Below, in pieces: positions 11,825-23,405 of a stretch of 64,000 bases of DNA. The stretch is from the NCBI GenBank assembly GCA_013339765.2, contig JABSTR010001672.1, positions 156,001 to 220,000 of the forward strand, written 5' to 3'. Source of the stretch: Haemaphysalis longicornis. Taxonomy: Eukaryota; Arthropoda; Arachnida; Ixodida; Ixodidae. Within the stretch, counting starts at the first letter, position 1. Every line of letters begins with the position of its first letter. Under the pieces are notes generated by a model. It searched no databases. It was not told where the DNA came from and saw only the letters and a list, made by a program, of their open reading frames with translations. The translations under genes and the position numbers were made by a program.

Positions 11825-11872
11825 CTTGCTAGACAGCTAGTGCTATCTAGTGAAAACTAAATAAACCAAAAC
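11825..11872 (-). repeat. Dispersed ~48-bp repeat, inverted copy of 47663-47709
   Basis: The reverse complement reads TTTTGGTTTATTTAGTTTTC then ACTAGATAGCACTAGCT. It matches 47663-47709 with few changes. Both copies sit beside a related SINE-like body. Confidence 0.65.
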
Positions 11873-12160
11873 ATTTCTTGTTTCGTTTATTTCAGTAAAG
11901 AAACGACTTATTTCTAAAACCAGGCCGTCGGGAACATCTTCGTGTATCCGCAAAACTTTTTGTATCCGTACACGATGCTTTGTAAGCACGTCGGTCATGA
12001 ATTAGTACGTTCCATAGGAAAGCGACCAGGTGAGTCTTCTTTAACGTGCATTGCAGCGTCTTTAAACGTCTGCCTCTTCCATGAATATGGCCGGCTCTGC
12101 CGGCAATCGAACCCTCGACCGCGTGGTCCGTTGAGACACCCACGGCCACGGTGCAGCCAC
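11873..12160 (-). mobile_element. tRNA-headed SINE, second type
   Basis: The minus strand shows a CCGTGGCCGTGGGTGTCTCA head and a B box GGGTTCGATTGCC. The body carries GCACGTTAAAGAAGACTCAC and CATGACCGACGTGC, and the 3' part ends in CTTTACTGAAATAAACG. The body and tail resemble 47716-47895 (GGGGGACTCACCTG, TACTAGTTCGTGACGGACG, GTACTGAAATAAATAAAC), so the two form a family distinct from the 7.5/16.2 kb SINEs. The A box is weak. Confidence 0.6.
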
Positions 12161-13093
12161 GGCAGATCGTCCACTTAATGATTCGTTCATTTTTTCAAGC
12201 CCGAAAACAACGACCAAGACCGAACTTCACAAGTACGCAATCAATACCTCATTTCCCTCCAGCGAGCGTGCAGCTGAAGTAACGAAGCGTACTTCAAGCA
12301 GGGCACGACGGGTACACCTTTAGAAAAGCACATGCAGCGCATAGAATGATGAAAAATGCTCAGCCTCGAAAACCGACGGCAACAAAAACAACAAAAACAA
12401 TAAAAAAAAAGAATCGCGGGAGAAGGCGGGAGAGGGGGAAACAAGCGTCGAAACCCAAGACGCCATTACGTGAGCTATTAGGATCTGCTATAGGGCTTAC
12501 ACGAGGCGGACGTTTACCGAACCCTGGCGTGACAGGACAACATCAGGCCGCACGATCGATGGCAGCTATGGAAGCTATATGGCTGGGCCGAGACGACGGA
12601 GCGCTGGGTTTGCCCAGGCATAACAGGAGACGCGGGAGAAGACAAAATGTATACTGAACGCTAACGTATTTGCGCTTATGCGCCTAATGATGAGAAGTTT
12701 GTTTCTAGAGTTGAACAAATAGCAACACATGCGAGCGATGCAAAGAAAAAAGAAAGGAACAAATAAGCACCTGGATAGATGGCAGCAAGCAGCCACATGT
12801 CATCCATCTTCTTTAGAGTACAATGTTTAATTTGCCGAAATGAACCCAAGCAGCCCTACGAAGCGGCTGGGAAAGACAACCCCAACTACCAAAGGTACAA
12901 AAGAACAAGTCGCACTCTTTTCCGCGAATGCTGTGGGCAACGTTGACTACGGCTCATTTTGAAAAAAAAAAAGCCTTTGGTAACTCGCGCAGCTTTGTTC
13001 CAGCCACGAAAAACGTTTTTAACAAAAAAAAAAAAAAAAGGAAAATTAGGAAACCTCCAAACTTCCGGCTGCAGCGACGTATTATGGGAAAGA
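12161..13093. other. No gene recognised
   Basis: Several A-rich runs occur (12390-12420, 12960-13040). No motif is recognised in the small open frames. Confidence 0.4.
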
Positions 13094-13182
13094 GTAACGT
13101 AATACGGGCCACCACTAAAAACATAAGTATCTATGTGTTAACTGCACGTTACCCTTCAATTGGTGTGATCAAGCAGAAGTAG
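13094..13182 (+). repeat. Internal fragment of the TTAA-flanked MITE family
   Basis: The stretch reads GTAACGTAATACGGGCCACC, ACTAAAAACATAAGTATC, GCACGTTACCCTTCAATTGG, TGATCAAGCAGAAGTAG. It parallels 56653-56740 inside the complete copy (AGTGACGTCATATGGGCCAG, ACTAAAAGCATAATTTTC, GCACGTTAGCATTCAAGTG). Confidence 0.6.
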
Positions 13183-13265
13183 AGAGAGAGAGAGAGAGAG
13201 GAAACTTTAATGAATACTGAAGAGGTTAGCCCCACAAACGGCGGGGCTTGCTACTTCAGATGGGG
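13181..13265 (-). mobile_element. Probable retrotransposon 3' tail with (CT)n
   Basis: On the minus strand ATTCATTAAAGTTTCCTC is followed by (CT)10. It resembles the 3' ends at 6.24 and 35.15 kb (AGTTTATTCTCTCTC). No coding remnant was found upstream on that strand. Confidence 0.4.
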
Positions 13266-13964
13266 ATGAACATAGTGAGGTGGAAAAAAAAAAAAGAAGA
13301 GGGGAAGAAGTGCGCACCAACAATGAATAAGAGGGAGAAGAAAATAAAATCAGTTCGGAACGTAGAAAAAATTTACAGCACTAGGAGAAAAAAATCTGAG
13401 GATCCAAAGTTTAAAGAACATCGGTTAGTCCCGTGTCAGACAGAAAAGTTAAGAGAGCCTTTGTCCCTCGCGCCGCGTGAGCGTGGTTTTGCCGCGGACC
13501 AGGAAAGTGACGCAGCTCTAAAGAGAGTCCTCGTAGCATCTGCCTGGGCCTTCCAAACAGAAGTAGAGGTCCCTGTAGAAACCCCCAACTTCGGCTTCTT
13601 TCTTGTAACCGTCTGGCAACACAGGTTGCCTTTAGCTCGCTCAGTGCAGAACTATCGTAATTAGTTCCTCACAAGGGTGCGGCGGTGTCGCTCTGTCTGG
13701 CGTCTTAATGGCAGGCTGGGGAGGCGCCACTGCTTCATCTATTTTCCTTAATATTGTCACGGGACACACGGCGGACAATGCCCCGCACTGCCACGGCTTA
13801 AGACAAGACGACGAGGACGACGAAAAAGTGGCTGTGTTCTTGCGCGCCCTATATAGGGCCGCGTGTACATTCTGTAAATACGTCCATCGCACCTCTTCGT
13901 AAAATAGACCTTTTCCCATCAACCATGGATCGCCTCATCAATTTTGCCGCCACGTAACAATATC
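13266..13964. other. No gene recognised
   Basis: A 138-codon lysine-rich plus-strand frame occupies 13248-13664, with no motif and probably by chance. The rest is featureless. Confidence 0.35.
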
Positions 13965-14064
13965 TCCGTTAGTTGTTCCGAGTTTTCGATGGTATCATTC
14001 ATTGTTATCGGGACAAAATAGTCTTTTTCATAAACCAGACTTGCATTTTGGCTTCATGACCCCT
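13965..14064 (-). repeat. TTAA-family MITE right end
   Basis: The sequence ATCTCCGTTAGTTG...TTATCGGGACAAAATAG...TTGCATTTTGGCTTCATGAC, then CCCTTTAA, matches the right end of the complete copy at 56870-56982. No partner left end lies nearby. Confidence 0.65.
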
Positions 14065-16184
14065 TTAAGGGCGCTGTTGGCTTTCCTGGTCACGTGGAAA
14101 TGCAGCGCCCTGTCCCGCACCGTTCTGCGCCTTTCAGACATGTAGATATGGCGAACCAACACTTGGAAGATAAGGAGAAAGTCCATTTAGGAGTCAACAC
14201 TCAGCAGCCCTTCTGTTGATGTAGGTGCAAGGGTTCAGCCTTTTGAGAGTGTCAGAAAATGTCACCATGAAAAGCTCGAAATAGGTCTCGGCCAGCCAAT
14301 CGCATAGGGGGGAAGTAAGGTGGGAAGCCTATTTATCGAGGCAGTGTTGGACAGCTCTAAGCGATTGAGAATCTTACGAACTCGTTTCTCCTCCGTACAA
14401 TCTCGTGCCCTCTTTCGTTGGCTGCATTGCCCAACTGCAATGCCTGAACCCGCCGCCTACCGAGAGTTAAAAAATGCCCAATTAGTAGATAATAATTCTT
14501 AAATCCGAAAAATTACGCTCTCTAAGCGCCCCAGGTGAGAGGTAAGCAGCATTTTGCTTCAATAACTCCTACCTATTTGACCAGCTCACACAGCGTAACA
14601 CCGCAACGGACGAGTATTCTATCCTGGACGCCACTCCGAAGGCCTGTTTCTCCCTCCAAGGTGACGACGTTGACCGCGTCTTCTCCCGTCCCCCCCATCA
14701 CTCCCTCATCACTTCCGCATCACACCGACCCTGTATCCCCTCTGTTTTCAGTTCTTTCGCGCTCTCCTCTACTTCCTTTTCGTTTTCTGTTCGCGCTCCC
14801 GAGGATCTCCAGCGAGACCGAAGACGGGTGGGCCGGGGAGCGGAGCGTTAAGAGCGGCAAATATTTGTCCAGTCATCAGCGCAGATCGAAAGAGGCGCCT
14901 CCCACCCGCGCGCGCGCGCGCGTACGGATCTTCAAACTTGTTTGCCTTTCATCGACGCCCCGCTCTCGGGCTCGCCTCGGTGGCCCTTCGACAAACCTTA
15001 CGGCCCCACCGGGGCCCGTCAGGCTTTCCCCGTGAGGCTGTTGCACGCGAAGGATGACGCCAAGGCAAACACCTTCAAGGTAAGCGCAAAGGCCTGCACA
15101 CTGCTTCCTCACAGAGAGCTTCCCGCGTGCAATCAGCTAATCTACTCGTACCTCAGCGCTGTTTCTTCAACTCAACCGATACAATCGCCTGAGGGCATGT
15201 CATCTCAATGTCGCACAACAAACACCGAACAGGCTTCCTTGTCTCGAGGGTGTTCGTCCGTTGTACCTCGGGGCCGAGCATCGCAAGAAGGAGTCTCGGT
15301 GTTTGCAATGCGGTTGCCTCGCTTTTCTTGAGGGGCGCCAACACTCTAGTGAAAATCAGAAAATGATAACGGCGGTAGCCGGCCAAAGGCCTGCTTGAAA
15401 GATGCCCGCGGGAACAGAACTCTCTCCCCTGCTTTTCACGGGTAGTCCATCAGCTCTGTCGGACGAGCGGATGGGCAGTATGTTTGCGATGACATCGAGA
15501 GTCCGCCCGCTAACGACAAGCATTGATGTGGCGGCGGGGCGACGCACGTGAATTCATGTGCCAAAAATTAGCAACAGTATCCGGCCCGAGGAACACTGCT
15601 TACACTTCCTCCCTCCCTATCCCCTCTTTTCGATATTTACTCATTCCTACACTTGTATCACACATGTCCTTCCCAATTCTTTCACCGACATCACGGCGTC
15701 CTGCAAGGGTGCTTTCACCCTCATGATCATTCTCTCTTTCAATCTCACACTATCCCGCTCTCTCTCCCCACCGACAGTGGAACGCTCTTTGTGGGCGCTC
15801 AGCCCGACGACGTCGCACCGACGTCGCCATGCCGAAGCGTGACTGCGAGAAACGTCCATTACAACACATCACTAAAACAGGCCCGGAAGAGATAACCAGG
15901 ACTTAGGAATTGCTTCATGATAAGCGATGTCCTTGAAGCGCCCAACTTCTCACAATCGGCGGTCCCCTGCGAAAATTTACCTGTTTTCTTTGGGGGAATC
16001 AAATAAAGCCTGTACATCAAGTGCGAGCTAAATTGCTTCAATCTCCAAATGCATTTTTTTTAATCTGCTCACAAAACGGCGATCACTATGAAGTTAGGCT
16101 AGCAACTAGCCCAGCCACAATATTTATTAGGTCACAACACGTGTTTTGATTACGTTTCTCCTGTGTTGCTGCAAATGTAACCTG
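14065..16184. other. No gene recognised; CpG-rich parts
   Basis: The 14.6-15.1 kb part is pyrimidine-rich with a short GC alternation (near 14908-14922). The 166-codon frame at 14535-15035 is serine/proline/arginine-rich without a recognisable domain. Confidence 0.35.
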
Positions 16185-16199
16185 TCTTGTTTGCATTTC
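16185..16199. repeat. SINE target-site duplication, left
   Basis: TCTTGTTTGCATTTC pairs with TCTTGTTTGCGTTTC at 16445-16459, with one mismatch. Confidence 0.85.
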
Positions 16200-16444
16200 G
16201 ATTTGATTGATTGATTATGGGGTTTAACGCGCCGACGCTTCACAGGCGGTGAGGCGCGCCATAGTGGATGGCTCCGGATTAGTTTTGACCACCTGGGGAT
16301 CTTTACCATGCGCCGAAATCTCGAACACACGGGCGCTTTTGCCTTCCGCCTCCATCAGAAAAGCGGCCGCCGCGGCCGAGAATCGAACCTGCGTCCTCGT
16401 GCTCAGCAGCCCAACGCCTTAGCCACTGAGCCATCGTGGAGGGT
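16200..16444 (-). mobile_element. tRNA-derived SINE, second full copy, 15-bp TSD
   Basis: Same family and orientation as 7499-7734. On the minus strand it has A box GGCTCAGTGGCTAAGGCG, B box GGTTCGATTCT, GATCCCCAGGTGGTCAAAAC, and an end near GGTTTAACGC with a short (ATTG)n-like stretch at 16203-16215. A 15-bp duplication with one mismatch flanks it. The B box carries one change (TTCT) compared with the 7.5 kb copy. Confidence 0.9.
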
Positions 16445-16459
16445 TCTTGTTTGCGTTTC
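16445..16459. repeat. SINE target-site duplication, right
   Basis: Second copy of the 15-bp flank, with one mismatch. Confidence 0.85.
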
Positions 16460-17733
16460 CCTGAATTGGTTCACTACATGTGCCATGACATAAGGAACTG
16501 GGTGGACAAACTTCCGTGCTAGTATAATATATCACCAGCTTTTAAAACAAAGCTTTCTACCTCTACCAGCCAACGGCTTCGTAGTGGCGTGCGCGACAAA
16601 GAACTCTCAACGCGGCTGGAGAGGGTAGGGCGCTTTTCCCTCACGGAGCACAGTGTAGATGGCGCGGCGAATGGGCGCTGTTACCCAGAGTTCCCCGCGC
16701 GCCTGAGCCTGCTTACCCCGGCGGGCGCGTCGGCGGCACCTTTCCGTCGGCTTTGTCGTCTGCTTTATCGACGGTTGTTTTGGGCCCGTTTTGGCGCAGC
16801 TTCGCGTCCATTGCGGGCTTCCTTCGCGCGACTTGATTAAATTGTCCGACAGCACCTGCTGGGTAAACCGGACCCGACGGAATTAAGTGGTCGTACGGCA
16901 AACATACGTCGGTATGCCAGTTGCGTCAGTAGTCTGACCGACAGATCCAGTTAGCAGATCTAAATGACAGACCACAATAGATGAAGCTCGCATGTGGCGC
17001 GGAGCGGCGACCATCTGCTTTTGTCGTCGCGCTCGTATAAGCGGTTGCAAGAAAACTGTCAAGTCGGCGGAGAGTTTTAGCACCCCACGACGCCGCAATC
17101 GTTTTTGAAGTGTTTTAAATGCTTCGTTTGATTATATGCGCACGGAACCAAGCGAGGCCGTGGCCGCCGCCGAAATACGCCGACAGGCGGCGCGGCTGTC
17201 GCGCCACCCGGGCTCATACGGCAATGACAGAGACCCAGGGGACAATAAAAACCACGACGGATTTTGCTCGGCAAACGGAATATAGGAAAACTGATACAAA
17301 CTGACGCAGCGTCGTTAACGCTCTTCTGCTTTTTCTTTCATCTTTTCTCTGCTTTCTTATAGCTAATAAATAAAAACCGTTCCGTGGCTCGTTCAAGCTT
17401 GTATTCAGTTGAATCCTACACTCAACGAGTGCCCTTCAGCCAATGCGAAAACAACGAGACCACGACAAAGGAAGCTCGCTGGGCGAAAACAATGAAGAAG
17501 CCGAGCACGTATAAAAAAAGGGCACAATTATCCGATCGAAGCGCGGGGAAAAGAAGCCATCTTGGCGCCGGACGCGGGGTCAAGAAGGGGTCACAGTGTC
17601 CGTACGCAGCGTGACAGGCACACTTGTTCCCGATACAGGCCCGTGGCCTTTAACCCGGCGCCGTCCCTCGGTCCCTCGTCGGATACGCACACGCTGAACG
17701 CCACCGCGGAGCTTCTTCTGAGCTTCCCGCCCG
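16460..17733. other. No gene recognised
   Basis: Mixed CpG-rich sequence. GGAGAGTTTTAGCAC at about 17071-17085 resembles the end of the 60.6-61.9 kb element, but I found no partner. Confidence 0.35.
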
Positions 17734-17760
17734 TGACGTCACCCGTTCCGCCCGACCAAT
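17734..17760 (+). promoter_or_regulatory. CRE palindrome plus CCAAT word in a CpG-rich stretch
   Basis: TGACGTCA (17734-17741) lies 14 bases before CCAAT (17756-17760), inside CpG-rich DNA. The pairing is common in eukaryotic promoters. No first exon could be shown downstream, so the site is only a candidate. TGACGTCA occurs elsewhere in the window, including inside a MITE (56653). Confidence 0.3.
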
Positions 17761-18989
17761 CCGGGAGCGGCGAGTCCATTTGTCACGCGTCACGCATCGC
17801 GAAGCGGATTCGCTTTGACAAATGAAGCCGCGCTTACAGAGCCGACCAACGCTGCCGCCGCCGGCTTTTGTTTTCTGGATGTCTTCGTGGCTTTCGGCCG
17901 GGAACGGCTCGAAACTCTTCCGTTTTGTTTCGTTCCCCCGAGTCCGCCCGAGAAGCGAAACTGAGGAAGCTCGGGATTGGGAGGGTCCCGCCAGCACCGA
18001 GCAGAAGACAAAGCATTTGAAGTGGTTTGTTATGGGGCAATCATTGCACTGGTGAGCGCGGCTGAGATCTTTTAAAACGCCAGCATCAGGGGTCGTAATA
18101 AGACGGGTTATCAGCAATGGCAAAAAAGGGTGGGTAATGGTGACAAGAACGAGCTACGCGGCCTTATTACCGAGTTGGTGTTGTTGCCTCCACTGTCGTG
18201 TTTAAAGTGGTTGCTTCCGAATCCCTCACCTTTTTTTTTTATCCTTACCGTTTCGCAACGTTCTCACCGAACGTATATCCACACAAGGACAACTCCAAAC
18301 CAGCGAGGAAAAGAATACTTCGTAGCCCTTTTTTTTTTTTCATCTTCACGGCAACTCTTTTGTTTCTTTCGTGCAAGAACGCGGTTGGAAACGCTGTTGC
18401 TCCTGAAAGGTAAGAACCCCTTCCAGGGAAAGCAACACTTTAAACAACCGGTGAGTCGGCGGAACTGGCTATTAAACCATGCTCGGGGTATACCCGTGCA
18501 ACAGAACGTCTTGAGATTTTTGTTTTTGATTTTCCTTTTCGGGTCGCTGTCAAGCTTGCAGGAGGAAAAGAGGGTATATCCGTGCCCGGACGTGGCGCTG
18601 CGAGCCATGCGCGAGAGCTCCGTGGGTAGCTCGACGCCCGACAGACGGAAGGAGGAGATGATAAATGAAGCCCATTCGCGGTTTCAGCGCGCGGCCTGCG
18701 GAAACGAACGAACGGAGAGGGAGAGAGAGAGAGCGGGCAGAGTTCGGTTCCTGCGCGCGAAATGAGCCCATCTGCTCGTCGGCGACCACACTTTAGGCTG
18801 AACAGCTTGATACATGACGGTCCTCGCTCGGCCCTCTGCTTTTCTCGTGTGCGTGTGAGTATTTTTGTTCGTTTGTTTGAGTGCGAGCGCGCATCAGCGA
18901 GTGTGTGCGTGAGCGGTGTCAATCCGCTGTTTTCCGCGAGGGCCACCGTACGAACGAAACTTCGGTGTTTAAACTTCGAGTCATACACT
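17761..18989. other. No gene recognised; possible promoter/5' region
   Basis: The stretch is CpG-rich with pyrimidine runs. The 211-codon frame at 18130-18765 (plus) and overlapping minus frames have no recognisable motif. Confidence 0.3.
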
Positions 18990-19005
18990 CCCCCCCCCCC
19001 CCCCC
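18990..19005. repeat. Poly(C) tract
   Basis: Run of 16 C. Possible assembly-length uncertainty. Confidence 0.9.
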
Positions 19006-19329
19006 TCCCTCCCCGCACGCACACTCATTCTAAAAAGAATGTGCACTATATTTAAAGCACCGATAGCCCGTTCTGCAAGCTTATCATCCCTTGCAATGGT
19101 TAAGGAGGCTAGGGCGAGTTGGCGCATAATTACAAAGACGGGAACAGCGCAATACAGACGAAACACAACAAGAAGAATGTGACAACTATACGAGCGCTGA
19201 CTCTTACAACTGAATCATACCTGTTTAGCCTGTTTAAGTTGCGTTGTATTTTGTCGGCCCCAGCCAATCGCAACAAACTGCCCATACGATGTCATAACGT
19301 CAGTGCGGGGAAAGGCGGCAGTAAGTCGC

Positions 19330-19437
19330 GTTATACAGCTCATTTTAGTGAACTTTGCGTTAAATGTGCTGTCAGTATCATTCTGACGAGGCAATCTTTC
19401 GAATGGTCCAAACTTGCATTTTGTCCTCACGGCCCCT
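19330..19437 (-). repeat. TTAA-family MITE right end, diverged
   Basis: AACTTGCATTTTGTCCTCAC followed by GGCCCCTTTAA matches the family right end. The preceding AGTGAACTTTGCG and CTGTCAGTATCATTCTGACG parallel the complete copy at 56900-56940. Confidence 0.55.
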
Positions 19438-19916
19438 TTAAGCAGTCTGGTTTTAGCAGGTTCCCGCACAAAAACACCGAAACATCGTTTATGCGAAATG
19501 TCTTGCATTTCACGGCACTACCGAATAGAGCGGTAGTCTAACCTGGTACCTCATGCTCAGTATCGTAACAATTTTCTGCGCTTTACCGGCAATATGCCAC
19601 TGTTGTTTAGCCAAGTTTCAGAAGAATCAACAAGCAAACAGGAACAATTGCACACGCATCTTTCCCACGTAAAATCCTCAAAGCAACCCAAAGGGCGATG
19701 ACTTATGCAAGGGCTCATGTGCCGAGTCGCTGCATCTCTTCACTTCGGTTCCTTCCACGTTTTAAGCAAGCTTCATGCAAAGAACCCGCACTTACTCGTC
19801 ATAGACTCAACTCAGGCATGAGACATTCGGTTACTACAAAACAATGCTGCCTCTTCTTTTACAGCGAAGCTGTTAGCCTCTCGTTGGTCGGAGAATTTCG
19901 TGTCGTAAACAGAAAA

Positions 19917-19968
19917 CCCAGGCAGAAACCAGCAGTTTTCGCCCAAGACGCCGCGTGCATGCGTCAGG
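19917..19968 (+). repeat. ~50-bp direct repeat, copy 1
   Basis: The core CGCCCAAGACGCCG followed by GCATGCGTCAGG recurs at 20631-20658, with GGCAGRAMCC upstream in both copies. Confidence 0.7.
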
Positions 19969-20009
19969 CTAATCAGGAGTGCAGCACAGAGCTGCACTCC
20001 TGATAGCCT
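19966..20009. repeat. Inverted repeat, ~19-bp arms, 5-base loop
   Basis: AATCAGGAGTGCAGC pairs with GCTGCACTCCTGAT around ACAGA. The pairing extends to AGGCT/AGCCT with one bulged T. Confidence 0.85.
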
Positions 20010-20239
20010 GCACCCCTCCGTCTAACGACGACGATGGCTGACTAATGCGAAGCTTTCTCGTGATGTATTCTTCGGTTGGCCAAGTCAATCCCAGACTGCG
20101 ACCAGGTGCTACTCTGGAAGTACGCAGAACTTTTCTAGAATACCCACAGCAACTCTCGGGTGTGCACTCCGCTGGTCTAACGTTTCGGTTTGGGGTGTAC
20201 GGCGCGAATCGGTAACGGCTGCTTGGCATTAGGTTCGAC

Positions 20240-20330
20240 TGTGTCGAAATGGAGCAATCGGACAGACACCGGCTTCCGACGCGAGGGACACAGGTTCGAT
20301 CCCAGCCACGGGGAGCGTCTTTTTCTTCTT
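20240..20330 (+). repeat. tRNA-like SINE head with pyrimidine tail
   Basis: A B box (AGGTTCGATCCC) is followed by AGCCACGGGGAGCG and a CTTTTTCTTCTTTCAC tail. The A-box region is degenerate. Confidence 0.5.
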
Positions 20331-20502
20331 TCACTTCCACACACCACCCACACTCCCACCTGACGATGCATTTTCTGACGATGCATCATCATCGTAAGAA
20401 AAAGTTGGCTTTTCTTAAAGGACCATAAAGCTGCGCTTTGAAAGCCACAAAACAAGTACCGAAACCGCATGATGGATGATAAGGCGCCGGTGAACAACGG
20501 TA

Positions 20503-20519
20503 CCCCCCCCCCCCCCCCC
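20503..20519. repeat. Poly(C) tract
   Basis: Run of 17 C. Confidence 0.9.
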
Positions 20520-20610
20520 GCGCCATGTGTTCTGGCAAAGGTTAGGTTTGCAGCTGCTCTCAAATTGAGGGGGGTTGACGTCATTCTACAGCTAGCGCAT
20601 GTGTCCAACT

Positions 20611-20659
20611 AGGCAGGACCCAGGAGCTCTCGCCCAAGACGCCGAGCGCATGCGTCAGG
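20611..20659 (+). repeat. ~50-bp direct repeat, copy 2
   Basis: Second copy of the CGCCCAAGACGCCG/GCATGCGTCAGG repeat, about 690 bases after the first. This copy is not followed by the hairpin that follows copy 1. Confidence 0.7.
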
Positions 20660-22626
20660 ACCCAGCATTTGCCGCCGGAGAAGCCGAGTGCAAGAGACAA
20701 TTCCCGCCGAGACAACGAGGAACCTTTCACACCGTCCCGCAACAGCATGTGTAGGGGTTACAACAGCTGCGCTGGACATCCACTCATTTTTTTTATGCAA
20801 TCTCTGTTGTGACCGCTTTATTGTCTCTCCAGATAAATCGACTGGCAGGCTGACGCAGACAGACGGACGAACAGACATACAAGGAATGTTCCACAAGCGT
20901 TCCAAATGAGCAAAAACGTGCAAACTTGCAAACAAGGATTGAAGACATCACAACGGCGAGGCAAATAACAGCCAGGGAGGCAAGCGCGAAATCTCTTAGG
21001 GGGGAAGATACCGGCTTCGAAGGGAAAAAAAGCCGGTGATTCAAACGGTGGCGGCTGTGCCTTCATCTTCGCGCTGTATACAAATCTCCACGCAGCGTAC
21101 GTATCTGTGCTTCCGCGCTGCCGGAAATAGCAGCCGATGATAGCGAGATAGCATGAATACGCTTCACATTAGCGCACTAATGTACCCCTCAAGGTGGCCG
21201 GTGTAATACCGTACCTGCACAAAGAAGGCCAAATCAAGGCGAGAGCAAGAAAGGAGGACGAGAGGAGAGGGCGAAAGCTTTCGGGACGGGACCGCGGACT
21301 CACGCACTGGAGAAAGGTTTAAGCGCGGAACGCCTCTTCAATACAAGCCGCGCGCGGGGCACAGTCACCACTTGTACAAGCCACACCCCTCTCGGCGATT
21401 CACTACAAGCATATTAAGCGGACAAGAAACGAAAAGAAATTAAGTAGTCTACGCCTCTATTCGCCTCCCACCGACTTCGTTCTTTCTCCAACCGCAATCA
21501 CGAGCCTCATCGGCGTGGCTGCGGCGCGTTCGCGAAGCAAACCTCCGCTATCTGAACGTTTAAGGCTGCCGAAATCGCGGCTATACGTCACGAACCGGAG
21601 CTCGAACGCGTCTTAGCGCGGCCAAAAGTAAGTGAAGTCAGGGCAGCGCGGCCCTGTTAACCAACGGCCTTTGAGGACGGGGACTCGGAAGCGTTCGAGG
21701 CCTGCTCGTGCTTAGACGGCGGTGGCGCGAAGAGGCTCGAGAAAGGATGGCGCGGCGGCGGGCGCGCCAAACGGAATAGAAATGGCAGCCGTGCCTCGCC
21801 TTATCGCTCGCCGCGATCGGAATTGAAGCGGCGCCGCCGCGAATAGAACGCTCGTTGCGGCGACGCAACCAAAGAACACCCGCAACCGCCGTCACCGAGC
21901 GAGGTAACAAACTGAAACCGGCAGAGGAAGCGAGGGAACGCCCACCGCTCTTCTCAGCGCGTGTAGATAGATGTAGCGCGCATGCACGCAGTCCGAAAGC
22001 GAGCACGACAGGTTACGAGGAGGCGGTCCGCGCAGGAGTTCATACCTCCCCTCTCTCAAGCGAGCCGAGTCCCAGGGCCGGCGAAAAGGGACCCGGGAAG
22101 CAATTAAAGCAATCAAGACGCTTTCTGATAATGAAGAGATGTGTGCGGTGCACGGAGGAGGAAGAATCGTTTCTCTCTTCTTGTCTGTCATTTTCTTTTC
22201 AGGGATATTTCTCTTCAACGATCTCTGCGAGACGAGATTAACAGGTATCTTGTGGGAGCTCACGTGCGCGCGGGGTTTTGCGCTTTGTGGGTGCATGCAT
22301 GCGACTCTGCTCGGCCCTCAAAAGACGCTCAGCAGTAAACGCAGGCAGGCCTCTTCGGTTCCGGCTAATTGTGCGCGCACTCGAGAGAGGGAGCCAGCTA
22401 TTTATTCGCACTTAGTGCCGATGAGCCGGGGTCCGAACGACGGCGAACGCCGAATCGCCGCCTTAATTGAAGCAGCCATTGCAAAATTATATATGCAATT
22501 GGTTACTACGTGAGCAATAGGCTGGGCATGTCGGAACAATTTTCGCGGCGCTCTGTTCTCTTTGGCATTGCTCTGTCAACAGAGCGAGCGATAGAAGAGC
22601 ACAGGACGACAGAGTGGCACAGCGCC

Positions 22627-22628
<2 letters not shown>
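20660..22628. other. No gene recognised; CpG-rich around 21.2-22.1 kb
   Basis: Open frames up to about 130 codons lack motifs. Composition changes to CpG-rich near 21.5-22.0 kb, which could be a gene-proximal island, but no exon is demonstrable. Confidence 0.35.

Positions 22629-22686
<58 letters not shown>
22629..22686 (-). repeat. (GA)n microsatellite = 3' tail of LINE A
   Basis: About 29 GA units directly abut CATTAAATC on the minus strand, that is, the 3' end of the LINE at 22687-22893. Confidence 0.85.
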
Positions 22687-22691
<5 letters not shown>

Positions 22692-22893
22692 TGGGAGCAG
22701 CTAGTGAGCCTAGGCGACGGCCAAGAGCCCTTGAACTCTAGCATTGGCCAGATGAATGGCCCATAGTCGATATCCGGTGGGTCGGAGCTGAGCAACACGG
22801 TCCCCCATTGCTCTCCCGGCCGAGTGATTCTGCGAGCGGGCGTGGCCGCCTGCGGGCAATCCAACAGCATATGTGCTTGGTAAATCTGCCCTG
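22687..22893 (-). mobile_element. LINE A, C-terminal half (interrupted)
   Basis: The minus strand reads HMLLDCPQAATPARRI...GEQWGTVLLSSDPPD. After a frameshift it gives YRLWAIHLANARVQGLLAVA and a stop, the usual end of a tick LINE ORF2. A short 3' UTR (GCTCCCATTAAATC) and (CT)n tail follow. Upstream coding continues not at once but beyond 23405, because LINE B is inserted. Confidence 0.75.
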
Positions 22894-23405
22894 TCTTAAC
22901 ATTTATGGCATTTGTCAGAATTTTGCCCATTGCCAAACGAAGTAGAGACAACTCGGAACCCCACAGGCCTACAAGAAGAAAATACCCGCCTCCACATCCA
23001 AAGCTCACCAAAGAAGAATCAACACAGCTACGAAGACTTCAGACAAATTCATTCTCACGTGCCACACAATGTCATATGATGATCCCCATATTATACAGCT
23101 ACGAATGCAAGTTCTGCAGCGGAACGCCCAACACCCTATACCACATGGTGTAAAAGTGTAAAGGCGTTAAGGAGCTCCCGGAGACCCTGGCAGCCTCATC
23201 GGAGCAGTGGGAGGCCGTGCTGACCAGCGCGGTCCTGGAGAACCAGCGTAGCCTGGTGATCGACACGGGCCGTTCATGCTGCGGCAGGCCATGGCATATC
23301 CCGGACTAGGGACGCCAACCAGAAAGGACGATCACCTCAAGAACAACGCAGAAGATCATCCCCCGCTCCCTTACCCATATGGGGCCAATAAACTTTTATA
23401 CTACA
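22894..23405 (+). mobile_element. LINE B, 5'-truncated 3' end inserted into LINE A
   Basis: The plus strand reads PPPHPKLTKEESTQLRRLQT, CKFCSGTPNTLYHMV (CxxC...H of the terminal knuckle; the expected last Cys follows an in-frame stop as KCK), SSEQWEAVLTSAVLENQRS, then a 3' UTR ending GGGGCCAATAAACTTTTATA. Candidate target-site duplications GCCCTG lie at 22888-22893 and 23406-23411. Both flanks are minus-strand LINE A coding sequence, so the insertion is nested and antisense. Confidence 0.75.

Noticed and set aside
18130..18765. 211-codon frame in CpG-rich DNA
   Set aside because: Poly-Phe/Arg low-complexity text and overlapping frames on the other strand. No start context or splice evidence.
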